64,000 nucleotides of DNA from Branchiostoma floridae. Taxonomy: Eukaryota; Chordata; Leptocardii; Amphioxiformes; Branchiostomatidae. Below, one piece after another: positions 12,101 through 27,100 of the stretch. Where the stretch lies: NCBI RefSeq assembly GCF_000003815.2, contig NC_049984.1, positions 3,350,174 through 3,414,173 on the forward strand, in the 5' to 3' direction. Each line of letters starts with the position of its first letter. Within the stretch, counting starts at the first letter, position 1. Under the pieces are notes generated by a model. The model was given only the letters and a program-made list of their open reading frames with translations, made no database searches and was not told the DNA's origin. A program made the position numbers and the translations under genes.

Positions 12101-15100
12101 TGCTGCCATTCAGCAAATGTAGGCAACACTAACTCTCTTCAATGTACAACACAATTTATCAATAGAAATCCTTGTTGTCCCCCAGACACATGAAACTACC
12201 CTACAATGATGTGGGGTACTTCTTCATCATTACGCTGGTGTCCTATACGATGCTGCCATTCAGCAAATGTAGGCAACACTAACTTTCTTCAATGTACAAC
12301 ACAATTTATTTATAGAAGCCCTTGTTAATTCCCCCAGACACATGAAGCTACCCTACAATGATGTGGGGTACTTCTTCATCATTACGCTGGTGTCCTACAC
12401 GATGCTGCCGTTCAGCAGAAGATACGCCGTCATCGTCGGCGTGCTAACCTGCCTGTCATACCTCGTCCCTGCTCTCACAATCTCCATACTGGACAACACG
12501 TTCTCAGCCACACAGGTGGGATGGTCACTTGGACTTTTGCTCTCATATCAGACCTCAGGTTTTTTTTACAGGAATGACACTGTTGGGAAAATGAGAATCG
12601 CTGGCCATTATGATTATTGGAAACTATTGAGAGACCATTGAAAGATCATTGAAAGTCCCTGCTCTCACAATCTCCATACTGGACAACACGTTCTCAGCCA
12701 CACAGGTGGGATGGTCACTTGGACTTTTGCTCTCTGATCAGGCTTTCATTTTTTCACAGATATGACACTGCTTGGCAAGAAAAAAAATGAGAATCATTAT
12801 TATGTGATTATTGGAACATTGGAAGATTGTTGAGAGATCATTAGAAAACTGTTGTGGATCATTTTCACAGGAACAAGGCCATTGGGCATATATTGTATAT
12901 TGATGCCTTCATCAGTCAATGTTGATATTAGCCCTTCAGCTTCGAATATGACTAAACCGTGTACCTCTAGCCTGGGTACCATCTGGATGCTATTTCGCTC
13001 CTATGTTCGCTTCTGCTATCCGTCTGGAGACCTGCGCATCTAAACTGTTTGGTGGTAACATCAGTTAATGAGTGAATCAAGGAATTAAAGCACTGAGTCT
13101 CATTCGATGACAACAGGCCCTCTCGCAAAACAGGAGGGCTTGTCCAGTGTTGGAATGCCTGTTTGAAGGATCGCTTGAAACCATTCCATAATTCGCTCAT
13201 CTGTACGGACACACCTACGTCCAAAATTTGGGCAATTCCAGACGTTAAGATGGTCCGGGTTTCCAGACGGAACAGCAGAGAAGCAATATATATAGTGTAT
13301 AGTGAATGTCAGAGCGAGAAGTGACTGTATATAGTATATAATGAACGCCGGAGCGAACTACTATCAGTATGGTACCCAGGCTACTGTACCTCTCCATGGT
13401 GCTGAAAACAGTACTGTTGAGAACATGTAAATTTCCAAGATGATTATCAAGTTTTTCTTCAATCTACGTTTTTTTTTCAGTTTGTAGCAAATGTCGTCAT
13501 CCTCCTGAGTGTGAACCTGGCAGGGATGTACCACAAGTACTTTGTAGACATCGCTCACAGAAGGACCTTCCTGGACACACGGCACTGCATCGAGTCCCGC
13601 ATCAAATTAGAGAAGGAGCGAGAACAACAGGTCAGGAAATATGACGTCACAAAAAATTCTCTGTGTAGTATTATGTTTCATCTTTCTTCCAATACAAAAG
13701 ATTTATATACTAGTACTGTATTTTCTGGTCTTTGGAAGAAGAAGAAATAAACTTATCATCCTAATTACTAAAACAAGTATTAAACATAGTACATATGCAG
13801 ATTATGAATATAGATTAGAATGAAATTTGACATTCTAATTTCTAGAACAATAAGAGCTACCCTAAATCATTGATATTGTACTACAATCGAGTTGGGCTAA
13901 TTATGAGTTTCGTAAAGACCTTCAGGCTCAGCACACATCACTTTCACAATCAGAAGAGTGGGTCTAGTTGATAAGTATTTTTTGTGATGTGGAGGTTAGC
14001 AGCCTTCCTTGCCACAGAGAATCGTGGCAGACCACTTATAACTCACCCCATACCCATAAACCATGCTCCACCAAAGCAGCAAGATACTTGGCCACAACCT
14101 TGTCTCATTCACGATAAATCAATAAGAGGTTTGAAATTACCGTCCCACAAACTGCTCAACTGCCCAACTCTCGGTGATAAACGAATTCCCCCTTTTGACC
14201 CAATTGCCCACTCAACTTGTAAGGGCACAGTTACATACGTCGTTTGTATTGAAGGCATTTACTATTATATAATAGTGAAGTGGCCAACTATCATGTTGAA
14301 CTGACATAATGTCACCCTTACCAAGGCTGATATCATCAACACCATTGAGATGGAGTGCCTACAAAAAAAGAATGGCCCAAATACATGGTCTATGAAGAGA
14401 CTACTCGAGAAGGGGGTCGCCTGAGGTGATGGAGCAAGAACTATTACTAAAGACATTTTTTGGACATACTAAAAGGAGAAAGGCTTGTAGAGTCACTCCT
14501 CTGCCGTCAGGTGAAGAAAAAGAGAAAGAAGAAGACATACATCATGCGACTGTTGCACAATTTTTAAAGCAGGTTGTGACAGAACAAACCACTGACAAGG
14601 GGCAAAAACATAAGCAAGACAGCTGAATGTTGCAGGACACGTGCATGGCTGTACAAAAATTGCCCTGAGTTGATGATTGTACACCAATCGAACGATGCAT
14701 GTGACCACACCCTCAACTTGCCAAGTAATCTTGAGAAATGAAGATACAAATGCCATTTGATTCAATGTGTTGTTTGACCTTGATGGGGAAACTTTTGCGG
14801 CTCTCCGTTGATCCGGAGCCACGTCAGAGCAGAAATTACACGCCATTTTATCACAGCAACGCGTAAATCAATTTCCATTCCCCAGTTGGACATCACTCAT
14901 TGGCAAAATGACAAAATTGGGTCGATGCTCCATAACACAACGACCTTCAAAAGCTGACTTTGAATACCCTCCACCTTGACTGTTTTGAATTTCGAATATT
15001 ACATTCTACACCAGGAAGAAATATGTTTTGAAGTTATTCCACTGAACAAGTTGAGGGGGGATTGACTCTGACACCAATATCAATCTCCAATTCCATATAT

Positions 15101-18100
15101 CAAGTTATTTTGACCCTCCTCCCCCGCGTGTCATCTTACAATAAAGCACATTCTTATTCATCACTTTATAGAGATGACTGCAAAGTGAATGTTGTAACAG
15201 TATCTCTCTCTCTATATATATATATCACAGATGGCATTCTATATAACAAGCTAATGAACTGTAGATGTCAATGCCCTGCAGTGTGTTGGATGTCTTTCGC
15301 TAGATGATGACGTCAATTGCACTGCAGGTGTGCTCACAGCCCAAATGCCGAGGCGTAATAAATAGTTATATATTGGTTAAGTCCTAAGATACACAATGTA
15401 ATAACATTAATGGTGTCCAGCTGAGTTCACCCTGTTAGGCCTGTTAGGCCTGTTATGTCTACTTTATTGCTTCTGACATAGAGGTTACTTGCGTACACTT
15501 AGCTTTGCCAACTTGTTTCACTAGGCATTTTTGACAAAGTGCACTTTCAAAGGGGTAACATCCCTTTATGAGGCTGGAAAGCTCAATTTAGATATGCTGA
15601 TTGATAGTGGAACTAAAAACCTGGTATGACACATTTGCTTTATGCCAAATTTAGTACTTTAAACCTTGAAATTTGGGCAGTGGTTTAACATTTTTGGTTT
15701 TTGTGTTGGACATTTTATTGTAAATTTAAACTGTACAGTATGTAACTGTAGTACTACCACCAACTTAAAACCCCCACAAACACTAATTTTGTCCCTCCCG
15801 CAAAATTACATTACCAAAAACGTAAAGGCGTTTGTAGTATGCCTGTGAGATTCAAATTAGACCATTTGCATACCAAATAATAACAGTTGCCATTTGAATG
15901 GCTGCATTAACAAGATCGTTCTTAATATTGTACATCATTCATATTCTGTACATGATGTCTCATCAAAAATATTCTAAACAAACTCATCTGATGATGCAGC
16001 CTGTGTTTACACAAGCTCTCGCCGGCTGGGCTGGGCTTAATGACCCCCTCCTCCCTCTTAGGGCCGGCCGCTAGGGCGCGATTTTAGTCAGGCTATCTGA
16101 TGATGATGATGTCCTTGACTACGATGACGACAACTAAACCACTTCTTTATTTTCTTCAGGAGAGACTTTTATTATCAGTGTTACCGGCCCATCTAGCCAA
16201 AGAAATGAAGGAAGAAATGATGGGCAGAGTGACGGGTACAAGTCTACACCACAGCACCTCTACCTGTTTTCACAGCATGTATATAAAAAGGCATCTCAAT
16301 GTAAGGTAAGAGCTGAGAAAACAAGATAAGAGACAGTAGAAAACTTATGAAAAGTACACTCCTTCATGCTATACAGTAATTTGTGGCTCTTACATACTGT
16401 ATCAATGAATTATTAGAAAGTGTGAGGATTTAGTCTTTTTTCATAGATTTCTACTAATTTCTTTTATGTGAACTGCACATTCTGAAAATATGATATACTT
16501 TGAAATAATTGTATTAATAAATTTATGTATTGCAAAATTTGTCTTATTGTTGCAAAGGATATCTTGATCGGCAGATAGTTCTGACACAGCTTGCTTGAAA
16601 ATCATAATCGTACAACAACCTGCAATGAATGTAGCTTGAGTGTAAGCTTTGTCAATTACATGTTTGTACATTTGTAAGTTTACAGAGGGAAGGTAGAAAA
16701 TCTTACGGTATTTACTAGTTATGTGAACTTCAAGACAATAGTGAACACTTTGTCGTTGACAGCTTGTTCTTTCATTCCAGTATTCTGTATGCAGACATTG
16801 TAGGTTTTACCACGCTTGCTTCGGAGTGCACCCCTGCTGAACTGGTCAGGACACTCAACGAGCTGTTTGGCAAGTTTGACCAGATAGCTGAGGTAAGAGA
16901 TTGATTTTGAATCCCACCTCCCTTCCTTCCTTCTTTTCTCCTTCTCTCCCTCTCTCTCTCCCTCTTTCTCCCAACGTCTCTCTCTCCCAACCAAGCAAGC
17001 CTCTCTACATTCCTTTCTTCCTTCCCTTTTTCCTTCCTTCCTTCCTTTCTTCCTTCATCCCTAGCATATCACATCGCCATGTCATGCATTACGTACGTTA
17101 ACATAATATAACCTTTGTTGTCATTTGGATTATGTGACCACTAAAAATCCATGGGTGACCGATGTGGACGAGCGTGTGTTAAACAGAAATGACAGCTTGT
17201 CAACTTCCATTTCATACATCATCAACTTCGTCCAGGACAAACAGATGAGAAGAACTGATCCCTCTTGGTTATTCTGTCTGTTAGAAATTGCAGTCAACCC
17301 TCAACAATTACAGTCAAACCTGTCCTGTCAAAAATGGTTGATGAAGACAGGTGTTTGCTCTCGAAAAGTTTGTTGGTTGGATAATAGATATTAGATGGTA
17401 TCATCATAAACCTGGTCAGAATGAGAATAAAACCAAGGGAAAAATAGCTTTTTTCATTATTTTCATTTTCTGGGCAACTTTTCAACATATTCAAGATGTA
17501 ACAAATTCAAACAAAAGGTTAGCCAAAGGTTGCTATGCTACTAGAAATCATCATTAAGAATGGCCGTTAGCTGTTGTCAATCAATTTTGCTTGTTGAGTG
17601 GAGGGTAAATGCCCCTTTTGGAGTCGGAATAAAAGTGGTTGCTGGTTGGGTAAGACAGTTGGTTGCTTAGGAGAGGTTCTTAACCATGTAAAAATGGACA
17701 GGACTGTTCAATATGTCCTCTGACATGTACAGCAGGTGGTTGCCTGCGACATGTTTGACTATATATATGTTGTCATTACACGGACATACGTACTTTGGTA
17801 TAGGGCAGACATGGTTGGGCAGCACTTGGGCATAATGATATGCTATTTCAAAAGATGTTTGAACCTCTCAGTGCCTTTTGATTAGTCCGTGACACTGGCA
17901 AGGATAAATCAATTTTCTTGTTTTGACTCTAAAAGAAGACTGACAGCCAAGGCCAGCTTGATTTCATCATGAGTTTCTACGTGCCTAGGAAGCTGATGTG
18001 TTATGCCAAAGGCAGTTCCTGAAAAACAGGCTGAAGCCTGAGCAATGTAACTGTAACAGTGGGGTTCTAGCGCTGCCAAACCGACCACACCAACAGCTCT

Positions 18101-21100
18101 TGAGCTTTTGGTGTTGTGGTTAGCACGTTGGATTTGTGATCCGGCTGCCCGGGTTCGGCGCGGGTTCGAATCCCGGGAGTCTGGGTGTTGTTTCTTTCTG
18201 TTCTTACTCGCCCCTCGAATTTCTACATAACTCTGGTAAAACAAATAAACAAAATGAATGAAATGCTAGGTATGTATAGAAATACAGAATGCAGATACAG
18301 GTATTACTAAGTAACATATCTGCCAGATATTGTGTCTGTAACATGAACTTGCAAAGTTGGAAAGTTGCAAAGTTGGGACCTAAAAGAGGATGAATGTAGA
18401 CTGTAGGTGGATGGGCCCCTTTTTCGGTTTGTGGCCAATTGACTTCAACTTTAGGGCCCAAGAATGCTGTGATATTAAGTCGTGAGTTGAAAATGTCTTG
18501 AAATGACTTTGTGAAGATAACTTTGCTATGACAGCCACAATCCATCAAAATGTCAAAAAGGCATTATTGAAATCCTTGGCCAGTGGCAATTTCAGAGAAA
18601 CCTTTCTTTGTGTGAGATGAAAATCTCTTGGACTTTGTGAAAAAAGGACCAATTTGAAGATTACATTGCTATAACAGCCACAATCTATCGTAATATCAAG
18701 AAGGCATTATTTAGATCCATGGCCAGTAGCCATACCAAGGAAAGCTTCAGAATCTGTAGCATAGAAAAAGGGGATTTGTAAATGTGACAACATTGTCTGT
18801 CAAAGTAGATTTTCGGCACACAATCCATCATGATATCAAAAACTTAAGGCATTTATCAAAATCCTTGCCCAGTAGCCATAATAAGAAAAATCTTTTGTTG
18901 CATAGAAAAGAAGGGATTTGTTCAATGTGACAACATTGCCTGTCAAAGTGGATTTTTGGCACACCTTTTGGGCCCTGGACTGCCAAGATAATGAGTTGTG
19001 AACAAAGCTGCTTTGACCCTAGTCTCTGAGGGGCCCCTTTATTTGTTTGTGGCCATGACTTTGAGTTTGGGAAAAACAATTTTAGACCAACCATTCTTCG
19101 AGTTCTTTCTGTGACTTGGAAATCTCTGGGACGTTGTCAGAAAAGGACAATTTGAAATTCTAAAGACACTGATATCTGTTACACCCACAATAATTCATCA
19201 TAATATCAAAAGAGGCATTTGATAAAATCCTTGGCCTGTAGCCATGACAAATGGTAATCCATGGAATTTCTTTGTGTGTCTAAGCAAAGGAAAGAAGGGA
19301 TTTGTTAAACGTGACAACATTGCCTGTCAGGGTCAATTTTCGGCACAACTTTAGGGCCCTGGACTGCCGAGATATCAAATCGTGAACAAACTTTAAGCTG
19401 CTTTGACCCCAATCTCTGACTGGCCCTTTTATCTGTTTGTGGCCATGACTTTGACGTTGGGGAAAACAATTTCAGACTTACCATTCTTTGTATGAGTTGG
19501 AAATCTCTTGGACTTTGTGAGAAAAGGACCAATTTGAAGATTTTTTTACCTGTATCTGTATCTATATAGCCGGTATAACCGCCGTTTGGCGTAACACACC
19601 AGCTTTGCAGGCACGCGGCGCGGCAGCAGCTGGTTATATTACACTGAACGACTCATTACACCTACATTTTGCACATCTATTTGCAAGCGTTCTTTAAAAC
19701 TACCTAGAGAAGATGCCCCTACTGTACTTGGTGATAACAAATTCCAGTCTACGATAGTTCTGGGAAAGTACGAATTTTTGAACACATCAATCCTAGGTTG
19801 GTAACTCTGGTATTTGAATGCATGACTGTTTCTTGTTCTTTTTTGAGCTGGTATTAGATACTTATCAGTTGGTACGTCCACCAGTTTATTGGTCATTTTG
19901 TACATCATGGAAAGTCTGGACATTTTCCTTCTATCTTCAAGTGACATCCACTGCAAATCTGTTTTCATTTTGGTAACACTAGAATCCCTGTTATAGTTGT
20001 TTGTGCAGAATCGGGCAGCTTGGTTCTGTACCCTTTCAAGTTTATCTTTGTCTTTCTTTGTATACGGGTCCCATACTGTAGCGGCATACTCAAGGTTAGG
20101 TCTTACTAGTGACGTGTATGCAAGGGATTTTACCCTGGTTGGGCATGCCCACAAGTTGCGTTTGATTACCTGTTACATTGTTATAACAGCCACAATCTGT
20201 CATAATATCAAAAGGACATTACTAGAATCCTTGGCCAATAGCTATGATAAGAAGTCTTTTGTGAATGTAAGCATAGAAAAGAAGGGATTTGTTAAATGTG
20301 ACAACATTGCCTGTCAAGGTCGATTTTCAGCACACCTTTAGGGCCCTGGACTGCCGAGATATTGAGTCATAAAGCCTTCCCGGACCCCAATCTCTGACAT
20401 GCGCCTTTGTTTGGTTTGAGTTCTTTGCGTCAGTTGGAAATCTATAGGACTTAAGTCATAAAAGGACAATTTGAAATTTTAAAGACACTGATATCTGTAA
20501 AACTGGCACAATTTGCCATAATATAAAAAGAGTCTTTTGATAAAATCCATGGTTTGTAGCCTTGATGAATGGTAATGCATGGAATTTCTTTGTGTGTCTA
20601 AGCATAGAAAAGAAGGGATTTGTTAAACGTGACAACATGGCCTGTCAAGGTCGATTTTCAGCACACCTTTCGGGCCCTGGACTGCAGAGATATTGAGTCA
20701 TGATCCGGGGTTCCCTGACCCCAATCTCAGAGGTCCCCATTTTCCGAATCCTCCCGTATCCATGGAAGGAAGACGCATGTCCAGTCATACATCTGTGAAG
20801 GCCACTCCGCATGTTCCCTAAGCCTATAATGCCTATACATCATGCAGGACTACATGCCGAGGGATTTCAGTGTGTCCCTGGTCATGAAACATTTGCAGCT
20901 GCGAAGGCCATCCAAGGCTCGAAATACCACCTGCATATATGCAGGTTAGTGCAGGTAAAATTGGAGCTGTGCAGGTATTTCTGGTGTCTTCCTGCACATA
21001 ACCCGCACTGGTCCATGTACTAGGTTTTATACATAAATAATCNNNNNNNNNNNNNNNNNNNNNNNNNNNNNNNNNNNNNNNNNNNNNNNNNNNNNNNNNN

Positions 21101-24100
21101 NNNNNNNNNNNNNNNNNNNNNNNNNNNNNNNNNNNNNNNNNNTCCAGCTTTTATTTTCCTGTCCCTTTCATTGTTTGGAAGCTAGTTTAGTTAATTTTCC
21201 TTGTAAAATCTTAAGCTAATATGAAAACATATTTTGATCAATTCTATCTGATAATGTTTTCTGGGACAGATACACTGAAATTTTTGTCCATCCCAACAAG
21301 CAAATTTCCAGTTGGTGTAGAAATCCCTTACTCTACTTTCCTTTAAGCAACTCTTAAAGTAACAGAAATGACCAAAATGAACAGACTCAAATCAGGCAGC
21401 AGCTCTCGCTATGAAATTTTGTTACCATGGAATGTGTAGAATATGTGTAATACTATGGACGTATCATAGGACTTCAAAAGATGTAAACTGAACATCTGTG
21501 AATAGGTATATTTTGTCTAACCCCAATGAAAAGCAACCTGTGGGCTGATTTCATGAATAAACAAAGGTTCTAACAAATGAACAAGATCACAACACTGAAG
21601 TCAGTACATGTACTATGGAAAATTTATTCACTGTAACTTTCTGAGAAAGCAAAAGCGGCAAACTCAGATGTAGACATTATCTTCTAGAATATTCATTGCA
21701 TATAACCTGCAGTCGTGTATCTGATTGCACAAATAGTATTATCCTTATCTTTATCCGTCGATATTAGCTTCAAAATTGTTCCCTGCAATTAGCCCGTAAG
21801 CAGAAAAATTGCAATAAAGTTTCTCAAGCTGAGTTAGCTTATCTATGTATTTAGCGCTGGACTGCAATTAGGCCAAGCAAAAAATGTTATGTTTTCAGTT
21901 AATGCTAGTTCACCTTTATACGTTGGGTAACCTATATCCGTTGCTTTTAAAAACACAGTATTTGGGGATATCATGTTGACGGACATTGGTTTCAAATTGC
22001 AATATTTTCAGTATATAATTGCAGTTTAAACTACAACCTGTCAGCTTGATGTGCCAAATTACCCTTTTTACAAAAACAACGCATATAGGTGACCCCGCGG
22101 ATAAAGGTGAACGAGCGTTACAACACTGGAAAAAATAGGGTCTGTCAGTATATAGGCATTCTATTTTTTCTTAGTTTTTAGATTTTGACCTAAGTGACCC
22201 AACAAATAATACAGTGGAACAAGACATTCAAAACATGTAAAAATGAAATGCATCAGGAACTGTATGTTCTGAATCAACATCATGTTGTAGTTACTTGTAT
22301 TTAATACCTGTACATAATTATATACATTGAACTAGCACAAGTGTATCTATAGATTTAACAATGTTTACCTTACATTTTTAAAACCGGTGCAATGGCCGAG
22401 TGGGTAGAGTGTTCGCCTTGCATTCGGTAGGTCGTGAGTTCGATCCCCGGCCGAGTCATACCAAAGACTTTAAAAAATGGTAAATGCTGCTTTCTCTGCT
22501 TAGCACTCTAATGAGGAAGAGTATGGAAGTTAAACACACATCACTACCAGCGGACCAGCCCCCTGCTGTAGTGGCTTGCACATGTGTGGCCCAAGGGCTA
22601 CAGAAATGGAGATGGGCGCCACCCCTACGCATCTGTTACTGATGTACGGGCAACCTTACATTTTTACTTCAACTATTCTTAAAAGCCTTAAGCCTTTTTT
22701 GGCAAACTATTTTTATTTGCGAGCTCGCATCAGTTTTGGAGTACTCAAAGAATGTCATCCATGTAATAAAGAACAACATGAACTTATAAATGTTTTGGAA
22801 GTGGGGATACTTTTAGATCTTCAGCAAATTAAGTTATCAAATTCTCAATCTATGTTTCTTCCAGAATGGATTAAAGATTGCTAATTGGAAATGGACCCCC
22901 CATGAACTATGAACCTTATTTCTTACATAACTTTGGATTGATAATGCAAAGCTTCATTTATCAAACTCATTCAAGGATCAGAAGTGATGGCTAAAAGCTC
23001 ACCTATATAGTTAACTTCTGTGTCCTATTTGATAAGTTCACATGATTGACTATCAGCAAGAAGTTTCTTTTTATTATCATCGATGAAACTATAACTGCCG
23101 CATGGCGCGTTGGACACACCCGATTCCTCAATCTCGGAAGTTAAGCTACATGCAGTCCGGACAGTTCTTGGATGGGAGACCACCCAAGGACAACCGGATG
23201 CTGTAGCTGGACCAGGAATTCCACGAAATCGTCTTTCGGAAGGGACGTACAACAGGGGTCCCGTGTTTACGTTTGAGGAGGTGCCTCGAGCACGTATCAG
23301 CCTCATTACTCACACTTTAGGTACCTAATGGCTGCAAGTAATTCACCATATGAATAAAACTAACTTTTGACACATGCAATTAGCAGATCAGTTGTCTTGC
23401 ATACTCTGCAAGAGAAAGAAGTCATACTATGTATAGTAAAAATTAGTTATATAATAACTGACAGGGGCAGTTCTTGCTACTTGTACAATCATATCACAAT
23501 TTCATCCCTCCATTTCTTAGGATTGATGTTTGATAATCATATAAAACTATCACTGTAAAAATATCTGCAGTTATATTCTTCCATGTCATTATCTCACTTT
23601 GATAAGTAGACGGAGCACTGCAGGGGCAGAGTGTGCCTACATTGACGTCAGAGCGTCCTTTATCTTGTTAGGAAGTTCATTTAAATGCTCACTGGGGCAT
23701 CATTGTTTTTTGTAAAAACCCACCGGAGAAAGATCCAGTCTCCTCATGAATACCAAATGATTGGGTCTGCATCTCCTCTTGATGTCCTCTAAGGTTAGGT
23801 ACGTTTCTGCCAAGCTGCTTTGAGAGCTGAAAATAAGCAGCTTGGATGACAGAATGAATTTAACCAAGTGTGTACTTTACAGTAGCTGTGGTGTACATGT
23901 ACCTGGGAACTCTGCAACAGACCTGAGTCAGCTTACAGATGCATGTGCCCTGTGTGGCAGAGACTGACATTCTCGTATACTGGACTGTTTAGCCACACTC
24001 GACGCTGTAGGTCTAATATCAATTAGGATTTTACCATGGTCAATTGACTGAAGGAGGCCATTCTTCTGTTTTTGAGGCTACCAACTTCAATTGCTGAAGA

Positions 24101-27100
24101 CTTTTGTAGCCTATATAGGAAAGTCGTGCAAAGTGCCTTTCCCAAGGGCACAAGATCGGTGACACGGCTGGGTTTGAACTCAGGACCTTCTGGGCCTGAG
24201 TCAAACCTGCTGCCGATTGTGCCACGCAGTCCCACGATCGGCCATGAATATATCTATATATGTGTATATATCTATATATATGCTGTAGGGAGAAAATAGA
24301 GTCTTCATAATCTCTATGATGGTTTTAGTTTGTGGTAAAACAATGGGATAGGCAGGCAGAAGACAGAACAAGTATTTTCTTAGCGGTTTTAGGCTTGCAG
24401 TGGTCGACGAGGTTAGCACTAAAACATTAAACCATCACAAAATGTCAGCGTCTAATGCTAGTTCACCTTTATCCGTGGGGTGACCTTTATCCGTTGTCTT
24501 TAAATACAGCACATTTAGGAGTATTAAGTCTACTGACAGTGGTTTCAAATTTGCAATATTTTCAAAATGTTCCGATTTGAAACCACCGTCCGTCGACTTC
24601 ATATCCCTAAATGCGTTTTTCCTTACCAAAAACAAATATAGGTTACCCTCGGATAAAGGTGAAGCAGCGTTACAGTAATTTGTACTGGTACGAGGGGCAT
24701 TCAATAAGTAATGTCCCTGACCCACTTCCAGTTCTCTGATCTAGATGAAATTTTGCATGTGTAATGAGTCATATCTCTATGGATTATGTTGCAAAAAACA
24801 GCTCTGAGCTAATTGTGGTTACTGATTTACTGGTGTTTGAACTGAGTCAGGTGTGAAATGGACCAGGTGTGAAATGGAGCAAGTTGAGTGTCGCGCAGTG
24901 ATCCTTTTTTTGTATTTGAAAGGACGCACACCAAAGGGGACTTTTGACGAAATGAAAAAAACTTATGGTGATGATGCCCCATCATATGACCTTGTAAAAC
25001 GCTGGCATTTTGAATTCAAACAAGGCCGGAAGTCTGTGGAAACAGCTCCCAGACCTGGTCGTCCCTCTTCTGCCATTGATGAGGCATCTGTCGGAGGACC
25101 AACCTGGGATGTCCTACAAGAACGGTGTCCAGAGCTACATCAAATGATGGGAGAAATGCAAAACTCTGGGTGGTTCCTATGAAGAGAAAGACTAATAACT
25201 GTGCCAAGTTTCATTAATCTCCTGCTATGGGAAATGGGTCAGGGACATTACTTATTGAATGCCCCTCGTAGGTGCTTTTAGATAAGAAAACATCACAGAC
25301 GACTGAAAAGGTTCAGTGGCTGGAAACTTTCATCATGATAGTCTAAGAGTGAAATGATCCAGTCTTTTGTTAGAATGTGACTGAAAGTGTGTCTGCTGAA
25401 GTGAAGTTTCTGCTGATAAACAGCACTGTGAATGGGCCCCATTTGGTGTGTCTTTATGGGAAGTTAAGTACCCGGTGGGGAACACTGACTGCCTTTTTCC
25501 TCATATCATCGTGAAGTTTCTGAACTTCTGAACTGCCTACATTTACTGCAATGTGATTATGAGCGGATTATCCTCAATCTTAATGTAAATCTAGATATTA
25601 TCTTTACTAAAGGGAGATTGTAAAATATCAATGTCCCATGCCAAAGTATCTGTTAGGCAAATCTGCTACAGTAGCTTGAGGTCATATTAATTTGATTTGT
25701 TGGTTCACGGATTTTAGATTATTAATAAAAAATATGCTTAACTGGAAAAAACACAATGAAAACAAAGCCCGAGGACCAGTTGTATGCCTTGGTGCACTCA
25801 GGTTTATGGAGTGGACACAGTCATATTCAAGTTTTCCTCCCTGCCCTGTGCTTCTATGATGTCCATTTGCTACATTTTTATTTTAAAAAATCCGAGAACC
25901 AAGGATATCACTTGACATGGCCTGAGGGTGACTTTCATGTTTGGAACGACTCCATGAATCAGCTACATTGGAAAGATTTTGTCTCCTCCCCTCTGTGACT
26001 GCAGCCACGCAGAAAATTGGTTTAGGTTACACCGTCAGTCTGTTGTGAGAACGATATTCTGATATGGTATGGTATGATATAGATATAGATGTGGCTTCTG
26101 GCACCATAGTCTGCCAAGCAGCAGCTGTGAGCAAGGGCATTTAAGGTCAGTCTCCAAGCAGAGGATAAGGTGGATAATGGTACGTTTTTGACTGGCTGAC
26201 TATTCTGACAGTGCTCTACTGGAACTGTGTACCTGAACCGTCCAATTATACAACTTCAGCATTTTCCACAGCAACATCTGCTTGGAGATTACTGTAAATG
26301 AGGAAATGTTTGGGGTGGTTTTATGTTTGTGGGTTTTGCATTGACCACTTCACCTTGAACTATAAGCCATCGCAAAGCAAAAAGCACACATTGAACAGGG
26401 ACTAAATCGTTGAACATTGAATAAACATTGAGTTGATCTTTTTTCTATTAACTCACGTTACAACAATTTGGACAAGGGAAATTCTCGCGGACACCAGTCT
26501 TTGTCAGAAAAAGTTAAGAATACATGTCATTACGTTTGTGGTCCCAAGTACTCCTCAACCACATAAGATTCCTCCTTGATCTGGCATCTTCTACTCAGTT
26601 GTAAAAAATAAGTGAAAATGTTTTTCTAAACATCAGCTTTTAAAAACAATTATAGTGAAAAGCATTTAGACAGAGTTCTAGTTTCTTCTACAATGGTGAA
26701 AAGCATTCTGACATTCTAACAGAGTTCTAGCTCCTCTTTCAATGAAAATCATTTTGACAGAGTTTTAGTTTCTACTAATGCATAAAGAACAGAGAAAAAC
26801 TAACACATGTTGGCTAACTTACTTACATCATGACATGTAACCTTAGAAACACATCACATAACTCACTGAAATCACACCAAATCTACAGGGCCTCTGCATT
26901 CATTTGTCAAAATCCATTAAGTCTATTTCAACTGCCCGAAACACCCATGAAATAAGAGGTTGTTAGAATACATGTACCATATTCTGGTTTTCTGCTTCTG
27001 TTTTTTTCCTGGTCCAAAGTAACTGAGTTACTGCAGCTTGATATCCTTGTGCCATGTAAGTTTGATATTTTGTCTGAAGGTTTTGGTAATAGTTTTAGCA

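Larger units (their letters stand above)
20746..22384. other. Intron with assembly gap; no gene recognised
   Basis: Includes the N run and one MITE, both listed separately. Nothing else recognised. Confidence 0.5.

Noticed and set aside
11887-12337. CRISPR-like repeat array
   Set aside because: The repeats are copies of an exon edge with intron sequence, the DNA is eukaryotic, and the units are contiguous rather than separated by unique spacers.
16719-16994. Glu/Arg/Lys-rich minus-strand frames over 16719-16994
   Set aside because: Low-complexity translation of the pyrimidine-rich tract next to a cyclase exon.
23093-23209. Functional 5S rRNA gene
   Set aside because: The promoter is recognisable but the sequence departs from 5S in several stem regions and continues into a SINE body rather than a T-run terminator.
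24853-25182. Host gene encoding a DNA-binding protein
   Set aside because: It lies entirely between perfect mariner inverted repeats and matches the transposase N-terminus, so it belongs to the transposon.
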